Assembly (NCBI GenBank): GCA_004356105.1
Contig: SMYC01000308.1
Span: 1 to 43,744 of the forward strand
Reading direction: 5' to 3'
Source: Acidobacteriota bacterium
GTDB taxonomy: Bacteria > Acidobacteriota > Vicinamibacteria > Marinacidobacterales > SMYC01
Length of the DNA stretch: 43,744 bases
A model generated the notes under the pieces. It was given only the letters and a program-made list of their open reading frames with translations, was not told where the DNA came from and made no database searches. The translations under genes were made by a program, and so were the position numbers. This document shows positions 15,211-23,909 of this stretch, one piece after another. Position 1 is the stretch's first letter. Each line of letters begins with the position of its first letter.

Positions 15211-15852
15211 ATGCATCTTCGCCCGGCCGCACTCATCACCGCGGTAGTCCTTTGCGCGCTCGCGGCCACTCGATCCGTCGAAGCTCAGAGCCACAAATTC
15301 AAGCTCGGAGGGGGCGCCGGCTTCGCCAGCCTGCATGATCCGGAGCTGAATTTCGGACGGACGTTTGTCGTCGGCGGTTTGTTCGGGTTCCGATTCAACG
15401 ACAACTTCAGCTTCGAGACAGGCTTCAACTTGGCCCGATCGAACCGCGTCTACAACGAGGATGGAGTTCCCATCGACGACGTCCAGGCCTTACCGGCATT
15501 TCGCTTCCAGACGAACCGCTACCAGATAGACGGGACGTTAGTTTACAACATCGGGAGGCGACAGCCGTTCCACCCCTACATTGTCGCTGGAGGCGGGTTG
15601 GTCCGCCGCAAAAAGACGCGAACCGATGTCGTGTTCGAGACGAACGAAACCGGCCAGGACATGCTCGTCTCGTCGGAGGTCGTTCTCGACACGGCGGAAT
15701 ACGAGGCGGCCGCGCATTTCGGCGCCGGTGTCGAGATCTACTTCCTCTACAATGTTGCGGCCCGCGTCGAGTATCGTTTTTATATCCCGCAGAGCTTCAA
15801 CCAATACACGCGCCAGTTTTATTTCGGCGCGACCTACTTTTTCGGAGAGTAA
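15211..15852 (+). CDS. Outer-membrane beta-barrel protein (OmpA/OprF-like barrel)
   Basis: 213 residues. ATG 15211 is fixed by AGGAGG seven bases upstream; the open frame extends earlier but without a start signal. The signal peptide is MHLRPAALITAVVLCALAAT with cleavage near VEAQS. The mature part alternates polar and hydrophobic residues in about eight strands (FKLGGGAGFASL, FVVGGLFGFRF, FSFETGFNLAR, YQIDGTLVYNI, HPYIVAGGGLVRR, AAAHFGAGVEIYF, AARVEYRFYI, QFYFGATYFFGE). It ends in a C-terminal aromatic-rich strand suited to BAM recognition. There is no peptidoglycan-binding domain, so it is a small barrel of unknown role. Its last 19 bases overlap the convergent hydrolase gene. Confidence 0.8.
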   Translation: MHLRPAALITAVVLCALAATRSVEAQSHKFKLGGGAGFASLHDPELNFGRTFVVGGLFGFRFNDNFSFETGFNLARSNRVYNEDGVPIDDVQALPAFRFQTNRYQIDGTLVYNIGRRQPFHPYIVAGGGLVRRKKTRTDVVFETNETGQDMLVSSEVVLDTAEYEAAAHFGAGVEIYFLYNVAARVEYRFYIPQSFNQYTRQFYFGATYFFGE

Positions 15853-16955
15853 GAGCTCGATCTCAACTTCCTCGACAGGAACCTGGCAATGCGGAGCCCA
15901 TCCATCCAGTTGAAGGGAAATTTCGCCGTTGTGTAATGCCCGCACGGGAGCTCGTAAACCTCCCGCTCGATGCCCAACCTCCCAATATCGCGCAAAAGCT
16001 GCTTCGAAAGATCCGGCGGGAACGAAAGGTCGTAGCGGGCGTAAATCAAAAGGGACGGCCGGTTCCGGTCGCGAAGCTGCTCGTAATAGCTGAACGGGCT
16101 CAGAGGCAGCCACAGGCGGCGAAGCTCCTCGAGGCCGACGCCCTCCTCGAGTCCCTCTCGCACCTGCCGTGTAGAGATGCCGCGCCACACAACGTCGGCG
16201 AAGTAAGGCGAGATGTGATTGAACACGGCGGCGTCCAGCCGCGACTCGTGGGCATAGACCGCGAATGCGATGGCTGAGCCCAAGCTGGTGCCAACGATGC
16301 CGAGCGGACCATAGCCTTCGCTCTCGAGCCACGATGCAGCGTTGCGGGCGTCGAGGACCGCCTGGCGAAAAGACTGAAGCGTACGCCCAACATTCGGGCT
16401 GAGCATGAAGTCCGCGCGCTCGAGCCCTCCCGGGCGCCGCGCTTCGTGATAAGGCAGGGCGACCTTGAGCGCCGTCAGCCCAAATCGGTTCAGGAGCTTG
16501 CACAACCCGTCCTGAGCGCCTTCTTTCGCGTTCCAGTGAGGCAGAACGACCACGGCCGGGCCACGCCCGTGGTTTTTTCTACTAGCGCCCGCCGGATAGA
16601 AACGGGCATGAACGCGATCGTTTTCCGGGACACCGGTCGTCGCCGATGACGTGAAGGTGAGCTCACCGTCCAACAGTTCGAGATCGCTCACGTCGCCTGG
16701 CTCGAAATAGTCCGCGCTCTTCGCGAGCGCTTTTTGCGTGTGCTCGTGAAGCACATGGCGCGCGTCTTGTTTACCCGTTGGGTCATCCGTTCGGGCCGCT
16801 AGGCCGGTTGCCAAGCTGGGATTTGTCCAATCGGCGAAGCTCGGGAGATATTCGGCGCCCCACTCGAACGGCAGAACACGCCGCTCGCCGTCATCGGTAT
16901 AAGCGAGCCTGCGCTCCCAGGAATGAAAGAAAGTTCGAAGCAATTTACCGGCCAA
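15834..16955 (-). CDS. Alpha/beta hydrolase, ABHD18-like
   Basis: 373 residues without a signal peptide. An N-terminal region (about 1-100; LRTFFHSWERRLAYTDDG, FEWGAEYL) precedes the hydrolase fold. The fold has a strand RGPAVVVLPHWNAKEGAQ (the H-W-N-A oxyanion region), a nucleophile elbow G-T-S-L-G in LGIVGTSLGSAIAF, an acid in YARYDLSFP and the histidine in LPCGHYTTAKFPF. The order and the PHWNA motif resemble the ABHD18 / 'abhydrolase domain' group, whose substrate is not established. It overlaps the convergent beta-barrel gene by 19 bases and lies 47 bases downstream of the Crp/Fnr gene on the opposite side. Confidence 0.78.
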   Translation of the reverse strand: MAGKLLRTFFHSWERRLAYTDDGERRVLPFEWGAEYLPSFADWTNPSLATGLAARTDDPTGKQDARHVLHEHTQKALAKSADYFEPGDVSDLELLDGELTFTSSATTGVPENDRVHARFYPAGASRKNHGRGPAVVVLPHWNAKEGAQDGLCKLLNRFGLTALKVALPYHEARRPGGLERADFMLSPNVGRTLQSFRQAVLDARNAASWLESEGYGPLGIVGTSLGSAIAFAVYAHESRLDAAVFNHISPYFADVVWRGISTRQVREGLEEGVGLEELRRLWLPLSPFSYYEQLRDRNRPSLLIYARYDLSFPPDLSKQLLRDIGRLGIEREVYELPCGHYTTAKFPFNWMDGLRIARFLSRKLRSSSYSPKK

Positions 16956-17002
16956 GGGTTTTGGAGGACTAATTCAATCCTATGGGGCCGAAGGCGAAGG
17001 CG

Positions 17003-17683
17003 TCAAGAGCGGGTAAACTCTTTTGCGAGGGCGTCTTGAATGATCACGTTCTTGCCGGCGATCTCGATATAGCCTTGCTTGGCGAGGTCGCTGATCATTC
17101 GCGACACGGTCTCACGCGTCGCGCCAATCATATTCGCGATCTCCTGATGCGTCGGACGGCGAAAAATGACGCGACCATCCGGCTGGCGGCTGCCGTCTTC
17201 GCTCGCCATCTCGAGAAGGATCCGCGCGACGCGACCATAGACGTCGTGGAGCGCGAGATTGCCGATTTGTTGATTGGCCTTGCGTAAACGCGACGAGAGC
17301 ACGGAGAGCAGGTTGATGAGCACGCGCGGCCGTTTTTCGACAATCGACAGAAAATCCCTCTGATGGAGGACGAGGATCTCGGTCTCCGCGAGTGCTATGG
17401 CAGTGGCAGAGCGCGGCTCGTCGTCGAGAAGGCTCATCTCGCCAAAGAAATCATGCTCCGAGAGCATGGACAAGATGATCTCCCGGCCGTCATCTGAGAG
17501 GATTGTGACCTTGACCCGGCCCGAGAGGATCATGAAGAGCGCGTCGCCCAGATCGTTCTCGAAGAACACCACCGCATCCTTGGGATATTTCCGGCGTGAC
17601 GCTACGTTGATGAGGCTGGCCAAGTCTTCTTCTTCTAGACCTGAGAACAGTGGCACCTGACGGAAGAGCTCAGCGGTTACCAT
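17003..17683 (-). CDS. Crp/Fnr family transcriptional regulator
   Basis: 226 residues. The N-terminal cyclic-nucleotide-binding-like domain (about 5-125) contains LSGRVKVTILSDDGREI and the phosphate-cassette-like FFGEMSLLDDEPRSATAIA. A long dimerisation helix follows (about 125-150). The C-terminal winged helix-turn-helix holds the recognition helix in GATRETVSRMISDLAKQG. There is no N-terminal cysteine cluster of the FNR [4Fe-4S] type, so a cyclic nucleotide or another small ligand is more likely than oxygen sensing. The leader carries GGGAAAGGGA before ATG 17683. The inverted repeat CTGGCC/GGCCAG (17709-17714, 17727-17732) in the leader could be an autoregulatory site. Confidence 0.9.
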   Translation of the reverse strand: MVTAELFRQVPLFSGLEEEDLASLINVASRRKYPKDAVVFFENDLGDALFMILSGRVKVTILSDDGREIILSMLSEHDFFGEMSLLDDEPRSATAIALAETEILVLHQRDFLSIVEKRPRVLINLLSVLSSRLRKANQQIGNLALHDVYGRVARILLEMASEDGSRQPDGRVIFRRPTHQEIANMIGATRETVSRMISDLAKQGYIEIAGKNVIIQDALAKEFTRS

Positions 17684-17755
17684 TTTCGGTTCCCTTTCCC
17701 TTCGGTCTCTGGCCCCACACTCCCTCGGCCAGTCAGTTTTGCTTTGGTGCCTGCT

Positions 17756-17761
17756 ATTGTA
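17756..17761 (-). promoter_or_regulatory. Candidate -10 element of the Crp/Fnr gene
   Basis: On the minus strand TACAAT (5/6) lies about 70 bases upstream of ATG 17683. No clear -35 is found at 16-18 bases. The leader contains the short inverted repeat CTGGCC-N12-GGCCAG. Confidence 0.3.
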
Positions 17762-17773
17762 CGCGAGTCTTGC

Positions 17774-19138
17774 TCAAGGAGCCATGTGCGCCGCGAGCAC
17801 CTCGACCGCCGACACGGCCTCGGATCCGCTCACTAAACTCTGAGGATCGAAATCCCCGCTCGCCCGAGCCATCAAGAAGCCCAGCGAGATCGACAGGGCC
17901 GCCGACTCGTAATGGATGTTCTCCGATGACAGGTCGGGAAAATTTTGGTCGAAACGCGATGACTCCCTTGCCATATCGTAAGCCGTCGGCGCAAGAATCT
18001 CGATAGCGGCCGCAAGGCCGTCAGCGAGATCAGCACGGCGGACGAAAGCCTGTGGCTGGAACATATGATTAGGAAACACCTCTAGAATGCCCGTCCCCAC
18101 GACATGGCGGATGAACGTCCGAGCCCAGCTGTCGCCAATATCCGTCGCGATAACTTGGGTCGTCTCCGGCACACCATCATAGGCGCCCCTCAGCTCGAGA
18201 TATAGGAGGGCGGCCAACTGCTGCCGGGTCAACCGATCCGCTTCACCAATCGTTTCATATTCCGGGGGCAAGTTTTGCTCTTCGTACTCCGCTTCGATGG
18301 CTTCGAAGCGCGCTATGACGTCGGCATCACGGGGAGAAAGCCGCGCTGCCGCGCGAAAAGCCTCTAGCGCCAACGCAAGATTGTCGCTCGCGTAACGAGC
18401 TTCACCCAGGATGCGAAACGCTCCGCCGTTTCGAGGCTCGAGCTCCGTGGCGCGCTCCGCGTGTATCACGGCCTGCGGGTGCAAGCCGGCGGCATGGGCG
18501 GCCTCTGCGGCTTCGATGTAGAGCCCGCCGACCTCGGGGGCGACTTCGAGCACCCGAGCATAAGCGCCCGCGGCGTCCTCGTTGCGGCCTTGATCCATCA
18601 ACTTCCTCGCAGTACCGAGCCGAGCCTCGGCCACGTTTACCTGCAAGATGGAAGCATAGCGATCGACGAGCGCATGATCGGGAGAAGCTTCTCGAACCTG
18701 CAGCAGACGCTCGTAAGCCAGCTCCTCGTTTCCCGTAGCGAGTGCCGCGAGGAAGTAGCCGCTCTCGGCTGGCCCATAGCCTGAACGCTCCGCCAGCGCA
18801 ATGCTGAAATATCGCTCCGAGGCCGGCCAGTTACCGAAGCGCAGCTCTAGAAACCCGAGCGCCGTGGTGACCTCCGGGCTGCGGCCATATTTTCGGCCCA
18901 GCCGCGCAAGGTTGGACTCCGCGGCATCGAGGTTTCCCAGCTGAAGCGCGCTCCAGCCCTCTTCGAAGCGCCGTCGCTCGCCGTCCGAGAGGATTTCTGG
19001 AGGTGAGAGCTTCATTTCCTGGACGACGTTCCAGGAGGGGACGGTGGCAGGAGTGAAATCCCGCTTCGGGGCGCAGCCTGCCAACACGACAACGGCAACG
19101 AACCCGGCTGCCTGGAAGCCTCTACTCTTAAAATTCAT
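17774..19138 (-). CDS. TPR lipoprotein with C-terminal SLH-like domain
   Basis: 454 residues from ATG 19138. That start gives a clean lipoprotein signal (MNFKSRGFQAAGFVAVVVLAGC, lipobox LAGC) and lies downstream of the promoter at 19212-19240. The frame is open to 19213, but transcription would begin inside that extension. TPR-like repeats fill about 55-285 (SALQLGNLDAAESNLARLG, EDAAGAYARVLEVAPEVG, LALEAFRAAARLSPRDADV). The C-terminal about 160 residues look like S-layer-homology modules (TRQQLAALLYLELRG, TDIGDSWARTFIRHVVG, FVRRADLADGLAAAIE). SLH modules anchor proteins to cell-wall polymers. Combined with a lipid anchor, this suggests an outer-membrane to peptidoglycan tether or assembly factor. 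Confidence 0.82.
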   Translation of the reverse strand: MNFKSRGFQAAGFVAVVVLAGCAPKRDFTPATVPSWNVVQEMKLSPPEILSDGERRRFEEGWSALQLGNLDAAESNLARLGRKYGRSPEVTTALGFLELRFGNWPASERYFSIALAERSGYGPAESGYFLAALATGNEELAYERLLQVREASPDHALVDRYASILQVNVAEARLGTARKLMDQGRNEDAAGAYARVLEVAPEVGGLYIEAAEAAHAAGLHPQAVIHAERATELEPRNGGAFRILGEARYASDNLALALEAFRAAARLSPRDADVIARFEAIEAEYEEQNLPPEYETIGEADRLTRQQLAALLYLELRGAYDGVPETTQVIATDIGDSWARTFIRHVVGTGILEVFPNHMFQPQAFVRRADLADGLAAAIEILAPTAYDMARESSRFDQNFPDLSSENIHYESAALSISLGFLMARASGDFDPQSLVSGSEAVSAVEVLAAHMAP

Positions 19139-19211
19139 GCGCAATTTTCCGCGAGGGGCAGATATACGGGATGGCCGCATATTCGAGCACAATCTCTGCA
19201 AGTTGAACTCC

Positions 19212-19240
19212 ATACTAACTTTGCGGCGACTTTAAGTCAA
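19212..19240 (-). promoter_or_regulatory. Sigma-70 promoter of the TPR/SLH lipoprotein gene
   Basis: On the minus strand TTGACT (19240-19235), exactly 17 bases, TAGTAT (19217-19212). The -35 matches 5/6 and the -10 matches 4/6. Initiation near 19205 leaves a leader of about 65 bases to ATG 19138. It lies between the lipoprotein gene and the end of tsaC. Confidence 0.7.
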
Positions 19241-19249
19241 GAAATGAAG

Positions 19250-19879
19250 TCACTTTCCGTCATGTTCAACGAGGGCCAACACATCGCCGAATCCGATCCG
19301 CCCTTCTCGAACGAGCTTCGGCGTCGATCCCGTGATGTCGACGATGGTCGAAGCGCGCCCACCGCTCGTGGCGCCCCCGTCCAGGACCACATCGATGAGA
19401 TCGCCCAGCCCGGCCTCGACCTCCTCGGCCGTCATCGCGGGCGGACTCCCGCTGACGTTCGCGCTCGTCGATGTCACCGGCCCCGCCGCCGATGCAAGCG
19501 CCCTCGCAACCGGAAGACTACTGATGCGGAGCGCGACCGTCCCATCTTCGGATGCCGCGGCGACCCCGGGCAACGCTTCCACCACTAGCGTCAACGGCCC
19601 CGGCCAGAACTCCTCAGCGAGACGTTGCATCAGAGCCGACGGCGCCACCGTGACGTCGGCGAGCTGCGAAGTGTTCGCGAGGATGAGCGGCAAAGCGCGC
19701 GAAAGGGAGCGGCCCTTGATCTCGAACACACGGCGACACCCTTCGAGGTCGAAGGCAGACGCGGCCAAGCCGTAAAATGTCTCGGTTGGATAGGCGACGA
19801 CTCCACCTCTCCCGAGCGGAGCGACGGCAAGACGCATCACATCGGGCTCGGGACGACTGCTCGCGACCTTCAACCGCAC
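19250..19879 (-). CDS. L-threonylcarbamoyladenylate synthase (TsaC/Sua5/YrdC)
   Basis: 209 residues, the single-domain form without the Sua5 extension. The YrdC fold shows GGVVAYPTETFYGLAASA, the ATP/threonine site FEIKGRSLSRALPLILA (a variant of the usual K-x-R-x(3)-P-L pattern), FWPGPLTLVVEA, VALRISSLPVARAL and TSTSANVSGSPPA. The enzyme makes threonylcarbamoyl-AMP for the t6A37 modification of ANN-decoding tRNAs. It is divergent from the transglutaminase gene with 63 bases between starts. The nearby members of the t6A pathway (tsaB, tsaD, tsaE) are not in this window. Confidence 0.92.
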   Translation of the reverse strand: MRLKVASSRPEPDVMRLAVAPLGRGGVVAYPTETFYGLAASAFDLEGCRRVFEIKGRSLSRALPLILANTSQLADVTVAPSALMQRLAEEFWPGPLTLVVEALPGVAAASEDGTVALRISSLPVARALASAAGPVTSTSANVSGSPPAMTAEEVEAGLGDLIDVVLDGGATSGGRASTIVDITGSTPKLVREGRIGFGDVLALVEHDGK

Positions 19880-19904
19880 CGACGGACTCCCATGTAAGTG
19901 CCCA

Positions 19905-19913
19905 TGCTATACT
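19905..19913 (+). promoter_or_regulatory. Extended -10 promoter of the transglutaminase-ABC operon
   Basis: TGC-TATACT is an extended -10 with 5/6 hexamer matches, 29 bases before ATG 19943. No convincing -35 is present. It is the only promoter-like element in the 63-base divergent gap and could drive the whole run to the permease. Confidence 0.5.
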
Positions 19914-19942
19914 GACTTCACCTCCATTCGTCTCACGTCTCT

Positions 19943-21421
19943 ATGAGCATTCGCCCAGGGCGGTTTCTATCCATCGCGATCGTGTCGATGTGGCTCGGGC
20001 TTCTCGGCCTACATATCTCGCAAAACTACGCGCGCTCCGAAACCGCGACCCTCATCGACCTGTCCGCGTCGAGCGGGCCCGACGAGGCCGAGCTGACGCA
20101 GCGCGGAGTCTTCTATCGCGGCGAGCGGATCGGCTATATCCGCGAACGTCTCACACCTCTCGAGAGCGGCTATCGCGTCGAGCAGAGCGGTGAGTTCACG
20201 CTAAAGCTTCTCGGACGGGAGCGTCAAATGAAAATGGAAGGTTCGGCTACGACCGGACCTCGAGGAGAGCTTCGAACGTTCAAGTTCCAGATCACAACAT
20301 CAACGCGTCGGTCTCCGTTCGAGACGACCGTGCTCGGGAGAGTCAACGGCAACCAGCTCGAGCTCACCATCCGTTCGAGCCGGTCGGAGAGGACGGAAAC
20401 AAGAACACTCGACGAACCCATTTTGCTGCCATTGAACTTGTACTACTCGCTCGCATCGAACGGATGGACGAGCGGGGAAACCTATCGCGTCCATCTTTTC
20501 GATCCGATGACGCTCACCGAAGGCGAAGCGACGATCGAAGTCAAAGATCTGGAGATCGTGCGCTGGGGCGGGCGCGAAGAAGAAGCGTACCGCCTCCAAA
20601 CAACATTCGCCGGGCTCACGACAACCGCTTGGGTCAACGACAAGGGCGAAGTGCTTCAGGAAGAGACACCGCTCGGTTGGACGCTCCAGAAAGAAGCGCC
20701 TGGCAGTGGCCTTCAAGCACGAGAGGCTGGCGCAGCGCCCGACATCTTGTTCGCTTCGGCCGTCCCCGCGATTGGCTTCGCCGGAGAGGCGTCAGAGCTT
20801 CAGGCGGTCGTCTTGAAGCTCGAACGGTTCCCAGACGGCTTCGATGCGATGGTGGGCGGAAGGCAAAGCCTCAACGAAGGCAATCTCCACATCGAGCGCG
20901 AGAGAGCACCCTATACCGGGCGCGACGTCTTGTCCGAGGATGAGCTCAGACGCGCGCTCCGCGCCGATGCCTTCATTCAGTCCGACGACCCCGAGATCCG
21001 CAAGCAAGCGGAAGAGGTGACCCAAGGGCTCGCGGATGTCGACAAAGCGCGGGCGCTGAGTGATTGGGTGTTCGAGAACCTAGAGAAATCGCCGACGCTC
21101 TCGGTCCCGAGCGCCCGAGAGGTGCTCGACAACCGTGTGGGAGATTGCAACGAGCACGCGGTTCTGTTCGCGGCGCTCGCCCGAGCCGTCAACCTCCCGA
21201 CGCGGCTCGCCACCGGGCTCGCCTATACGGGAGGCCAGTTCTACTACCATACATGGCCTGAAGTTTGGGTCGGCAAGTGGCTCGCCGTCGACCCGACTTT
21301 TGGGCAGTTCCCGGCCGACCCCATGCACGTGCGCCTCCTCACGGGAGGACTCGAGTCGCAGTACGAGATCCTCAAGATTATAGGTCGGGGCGCAACGATC
21401 GAAGTCTTGGAGACCCGATGA
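19943..21421 (+). CDS. Exported transglutaminase-like cysteine protease fold protein
   Basis: 492 residues. An N-terminal membrane anchor or signal (FLSIAIVSMWLGLLGLHI, about 8-25) precedes a beta-rich region (about 55-235). The C-terminal transglutaminase-like core (about 345-460) has a complete triad: C402 in GDCNEHAVLFAALAR, H436 in YYHTWPEVWVG and D450 in WLAVDPTFGQ. Bacterial proteins of this class act as peptidases, amidases or crosslinkers in the periplasm, and the precise reaction cannot be told. The stop codon overlaps the ATG of the ABC ATPase (ATGA), so the protein is probably made together with the transporter. No ribosome binding site is obvious before ATG 19943. Confidence 0.88.
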   Translation: MSIRPGRFLSIAIVSMWLGLLGLHISQNYARSETATLIDLSASSGPDEAELTQRGVFYRGERIGYIRERLTPLESGYRVEQSGEFTLKLLGRERQMKMEGSATTGPRGELRTFKFQITTSTRRSPFETTVLGRVNGNQLELTIRSSRSERTETRTLDEPILLPLNLYYSLASNGWTSGETYRVHLFDPMTLTEGEATIEVKDLEIVRWGGREEEAYRLQTTFAGLTTTAWVNDKGEVLQEETPLGWTLQKEAPGSGLQAREAGAAPDILFASAVPAIGFAGEASELQAVVLKLERFPDGFDAMVGGRQSLNEGNLHIERERAPYTGRDVLSEDELRRALRADAFIQSDDPEIRKQAEEVTQGLADVDKARALSDWVFENLEKSPTLSVPSAREVLDNRVGDCNEHAVLFAALARAVNLPTRLATGLAYTGGQFYYHTWPEVWVGKWLAVDPTFGQFPADPMHVRLLTGGLESQYEILKIIGRGATIEVLETR

Positions 21422-22167
21422 TCCGACTCGAAGAGCTCGCAAAGAGCTACGGCTCCCACGAGGCGGTGAAAAACCTCTCGCTCCACGTTCCTGCCGGTGA
21501 GCTCTTCGGTTTTCTAGGACCGAACGGCGCGGGCAAAACGACGACCATCAAGATGATCGCGGGCCTCCTGCAGCCCACATCGGGCCGTGTTCTTCTCGGA
21601 GGCCACGATCTCAAACGCGAGCCCGTCCAGGCCAAAGCGGCCCTCGGCTTCATTCCCGATAGACCTTTCCTCTACGAGAAACTCTCGGCCAACGAGTTTC
21701 TGCGCTTCATTGGAGGCATCTACGGATTCGACGGCAACGGGCTCGAGAGCCGCATCGGGGAGCTCCTGGAGCTCGTCGAGCTGTCCCACGTTCGTGCTGA
21801 GCTCATAGAAAGCTTCTCGCATGGGATGAAACAACGCCTCGTCATGGCGGCCGCCTTCGTCCACCAGCCGAAAGTGCTCGTGGTCGACGAGCCGATGGTC
21901 GGTCTCGACCCCAAGGGCGCGAGGCTCATCAAGAAAGTCTTCCGCGAGTACTGCGACACGGGCCACACCATCTTTGTCTCCACCCATACACTCGACGTCG
22001 CCCAAGAGCTCTGCGATCGCATAGGGATCATCATGAACGGCGAGCTCATCGCCTGCGGCACGATGGATGAGCTCGAGAACCACGCGAAGACCGAGGGTCA
22101 CGACCTGGAAGAGATCTTCTTGAAATTGACCTCCGGCGATGGCTTTCGCGAATCCGAGGAAAGCTGA
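21418..22167 (+). CDS. ABC transporter ATP-binding protein
   Basis: 249 residues; ATG 21418 overlaps the transglutaminase stop. Walker A is GPNGAGKT (34-41), the signature loop is SFSHGMKQ (132-139, a variant of LSGGQ), Walker B is VLVVDE with D157 and E158, and the H-loop is STH with H190. The Q-loop position reads GFIPDRPFLYEKLS, with Asp81 where Gln is usual; this variant recurs in ABC-2 type exporters. It would energise the permease encoded immediately downstream. The substrate is unknown. The company of a secreted transglutaminase-like enzyme suggests a protein, peptide or envelope component. Confidence 0.93.
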   Translation: MIRLEELAKSYGSHEAVKNLSLHVPAGELFGFLGPNGAGKTTTIKMIAGLLQPTSGRVLLGGHDLKREPVQAKAALGFIPDRPFLYEKLSANEFLRFIGGIYGFDGNGLESRIGELLELVELSHVRAELIESFSHGMKQRLVMAAAFVHQPKVLVVDEPMVGLDPKGARLIKKVFREYCDTGHTIFVSTHTLDVAQELCDRIGIIMNGELIACGTMDELENHAKTEGHDLEEIFLKLTSGDGFRESEES

Positions 22168-23881
22168 GCCGTTGAGATTTGAGTTCACCCCTCGCCAGGT
22201 CATAGCACTGCTCGTTCCCTCATGGCAGTCCTTCCGCAACCGGAGACGGAGCGCCGGAAAGAGCGATGTATTTCGCGGTTTATTGTTCGCCTTTGTGGGG
22301 CTCGTCTTCGGCTTGTTCGTTTTCGGTGGCTTTTACCGAATGCTGCTCTATATCGGTCAATTCGCGGAGTTCACCGCACCGCTCACCCATCAAGTGCTGG
22401 CCACGACCTCGACTTTCATCTTGACATTGCTCTTCGCGAGCACCGTCGTCACCGCGCTTTCCACGCAATACTTGTCTGACGATCTGTCTCTTCTCGTCAG
22501 CAGTCCGATTTCTCTGCCGGCGCTATACGGCTCGAGGCTCGTCTTGACCGCCCTCCAGTCCTCTTGGATGGTCGTGCTCTTCAGCATTCCGATCTACGCG
22601 GCCTTCGCTTTCACGTCGCCGGCGCCCTGGCAGTTTCTCGGTGCGGCCGCACTCGCGCTCGCCCCGCTCGTCGTGATTGCCGTTGCCGTTGGCAGCATGG
22701 TGACATCGGTGCTCATGGCCGTCTTCCCCGCGCGGCGGGTTCGCGAGATGCTCGTTCTACTCGCCGCGTTGTTCGTCGTGCTCCTCGTGTTTCTCATTCG
22801 CGTACAGCAGCCGGAGAAGCTCTTGAACCCGCACTCCATTTACGACATCAGCGAGTTCTTCGCGGCTTTCCAGACCCCGAGCGCGTCGCTCCTTCCGAGC
22901 TCGTGGGCGACGAGCCTGCTCATTGCTGGACGCCGCGCCCAGCCCCTTCCATTTATGCCTCTGGCGCTTTTGTGGAGCACGGCCGCCGCCACCACCGTCC
23001 TTGGCTGTTGGCTTGCTCGCGCCATCTACTATCTAGGCTATTCGCGGGCGCAAGAGTCGCGGCCGGCGAAGTTCTCGACGCTACCTGTCGTGGACCGAAT
23101 GCTAGAGGCCATCACGCGCCCATTCGAAGTACGCTTTCGCTCGCTGTTATTGAAGGATATGCGGACGTTCGTGAGAGACGCGACGCAGTGGTCCCAGCTT
23201 CTGCTGCTTTTGGCACTCATCGTCGTCTATCTCTACAACTTCAGCGTGCTGCCGTCGAACTTTACTTTCGCTACTTTCTTTCTTCAAAATCTCTTTTCGT
23301 TCTTGAATCTCGGCCTCGCGGGCTTCGTGCTCGCCGCGGTGGCGGTTCGTTTCGTGTTCACATCGGTATCCGCGGAAGGACTTGCGTTCTGGATCGTTCG
23401 CTCATCACCCCTCACGGTGGATCAGTTCCTGTGGAGCAAGTTCTGGACAGCGATTCCACCGCTCGTCGTCCTGTCTCAAATTCTTACCATCGCCTCCAAC
23501 CATTTTCTTGGCGCCACCATGTTCATGACCGTGTTATCAGCCATAACGATTCTATGCGTCACTTTCGGCATCGTGGGGCTCGGCGTTGGGATGGGAGCGA
23601 TATTTCCGAGATTCAAGTTCGAGAACGTCACCCAGATCGCGGGAAGCGCTGGCGGGCTTCTCTATATGATCGCCGCAACGTCCTTCGTTGCGGTCGTTTT
23701 GTTTCTCGAAGCCGTCCCTGTATATCTTTATCTGAACGCGGAGTATCGCGGGTTACCGCTCGAGAACCGCGCGTGGCTCATCATCGCTGGCACGCTCTCA
23801 TGCGTGCTCGTCGTGAACGCACTCGCGGTATGGCTTCCCATGCGCATGGGCGCGCGGCGTCTCGCGGCCATGGAAATCTGA
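22139..23881 (+). CDS. ABC-2 type permease, large multi-span
   Basis: 580 residues. The ATG at 22139 overlaps the ATPase gene by 29 bases. The protein is strongly hydrophobic throughout, with about a dozen membrane spans. Examples are GLLFAFVGLVFGLFVFGGFY, LLSWMVVLFSIPIY-like segments, FLGAAALALAPLVVIAVAV, LLLLLALIVVYLYN and VLAAVAVRFVFTSVSAEGLA. The cytoplasmic loop SAEGLAFWIVRSSPLTVDQFLWSKF is typical of putative ABC exporters with about 550-residue permeases. One permease gene implies a homodimer or a partner elsewhere. It is followed after 55 bases by the ECF sigma gene, so it may belong to the same transcript or end it. Confidence 0.82.
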   Translation: MAFANPRKAEPLRFEFTPRQVIALLVPSWQSFRNRRRSAGKSDVFRGLLFAFVGLVFGLFVFGGFYRMLLYIGQFAEFTAPLTHQVLATTSTFILTLLFASTVVTALSTQYLSDDLSLLVSSPISLPALYGSRLVLTALQSSWMVVLFSIPIYAAFAFTSPAPWQFLGAAALALAPLVVIAVAVGSMVTSVLMAVFPARRVREMLVLLAALFVVLLVFLIRVQQPEKLLNPHSIYDISEFFAAFQTPSASLLPSSWATSLLIAGRRAQPLPFMPLALLWSTAAATTVLGCWLARAIYYLGYSRAQESRPAKFSTLPVVDRMLEAITRPFEVRFRSLLLKDMRTFVRDATQWSQLLLLLALIVVYLYNFSVLPSNFTFATFFLQNLFSFLNLGLAGFVLAAVAVRFVFTSVSAEGLAFWIVRSSPLTVDQFLWSKFWTAIPPLVVLSQILTIASNHFLGATMFMTVLSAITILCVTFGIVGLGVGMGAIFPRFKFENVTQIAGSAGGLLYMIAATSFVAVVLFLEAVPVYLYLNAEYRGLPLENRAWLIIAGTLSCVLVVNALAVWLPMRMGARRLAAMEI

Positions 23882-23909
23882 GATCGCCTAGCGGCACGTT
23901 GAAAACTGC

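Noticed and set aside
15538..16503. 321-codon minus-strand open frame spanning the end of the beta-barrel gene and the hydrolase gene
   Set aside because: It overlaps two well-supported genes and carries no family motif; low-complexity Arg/Ala-rich sequence.
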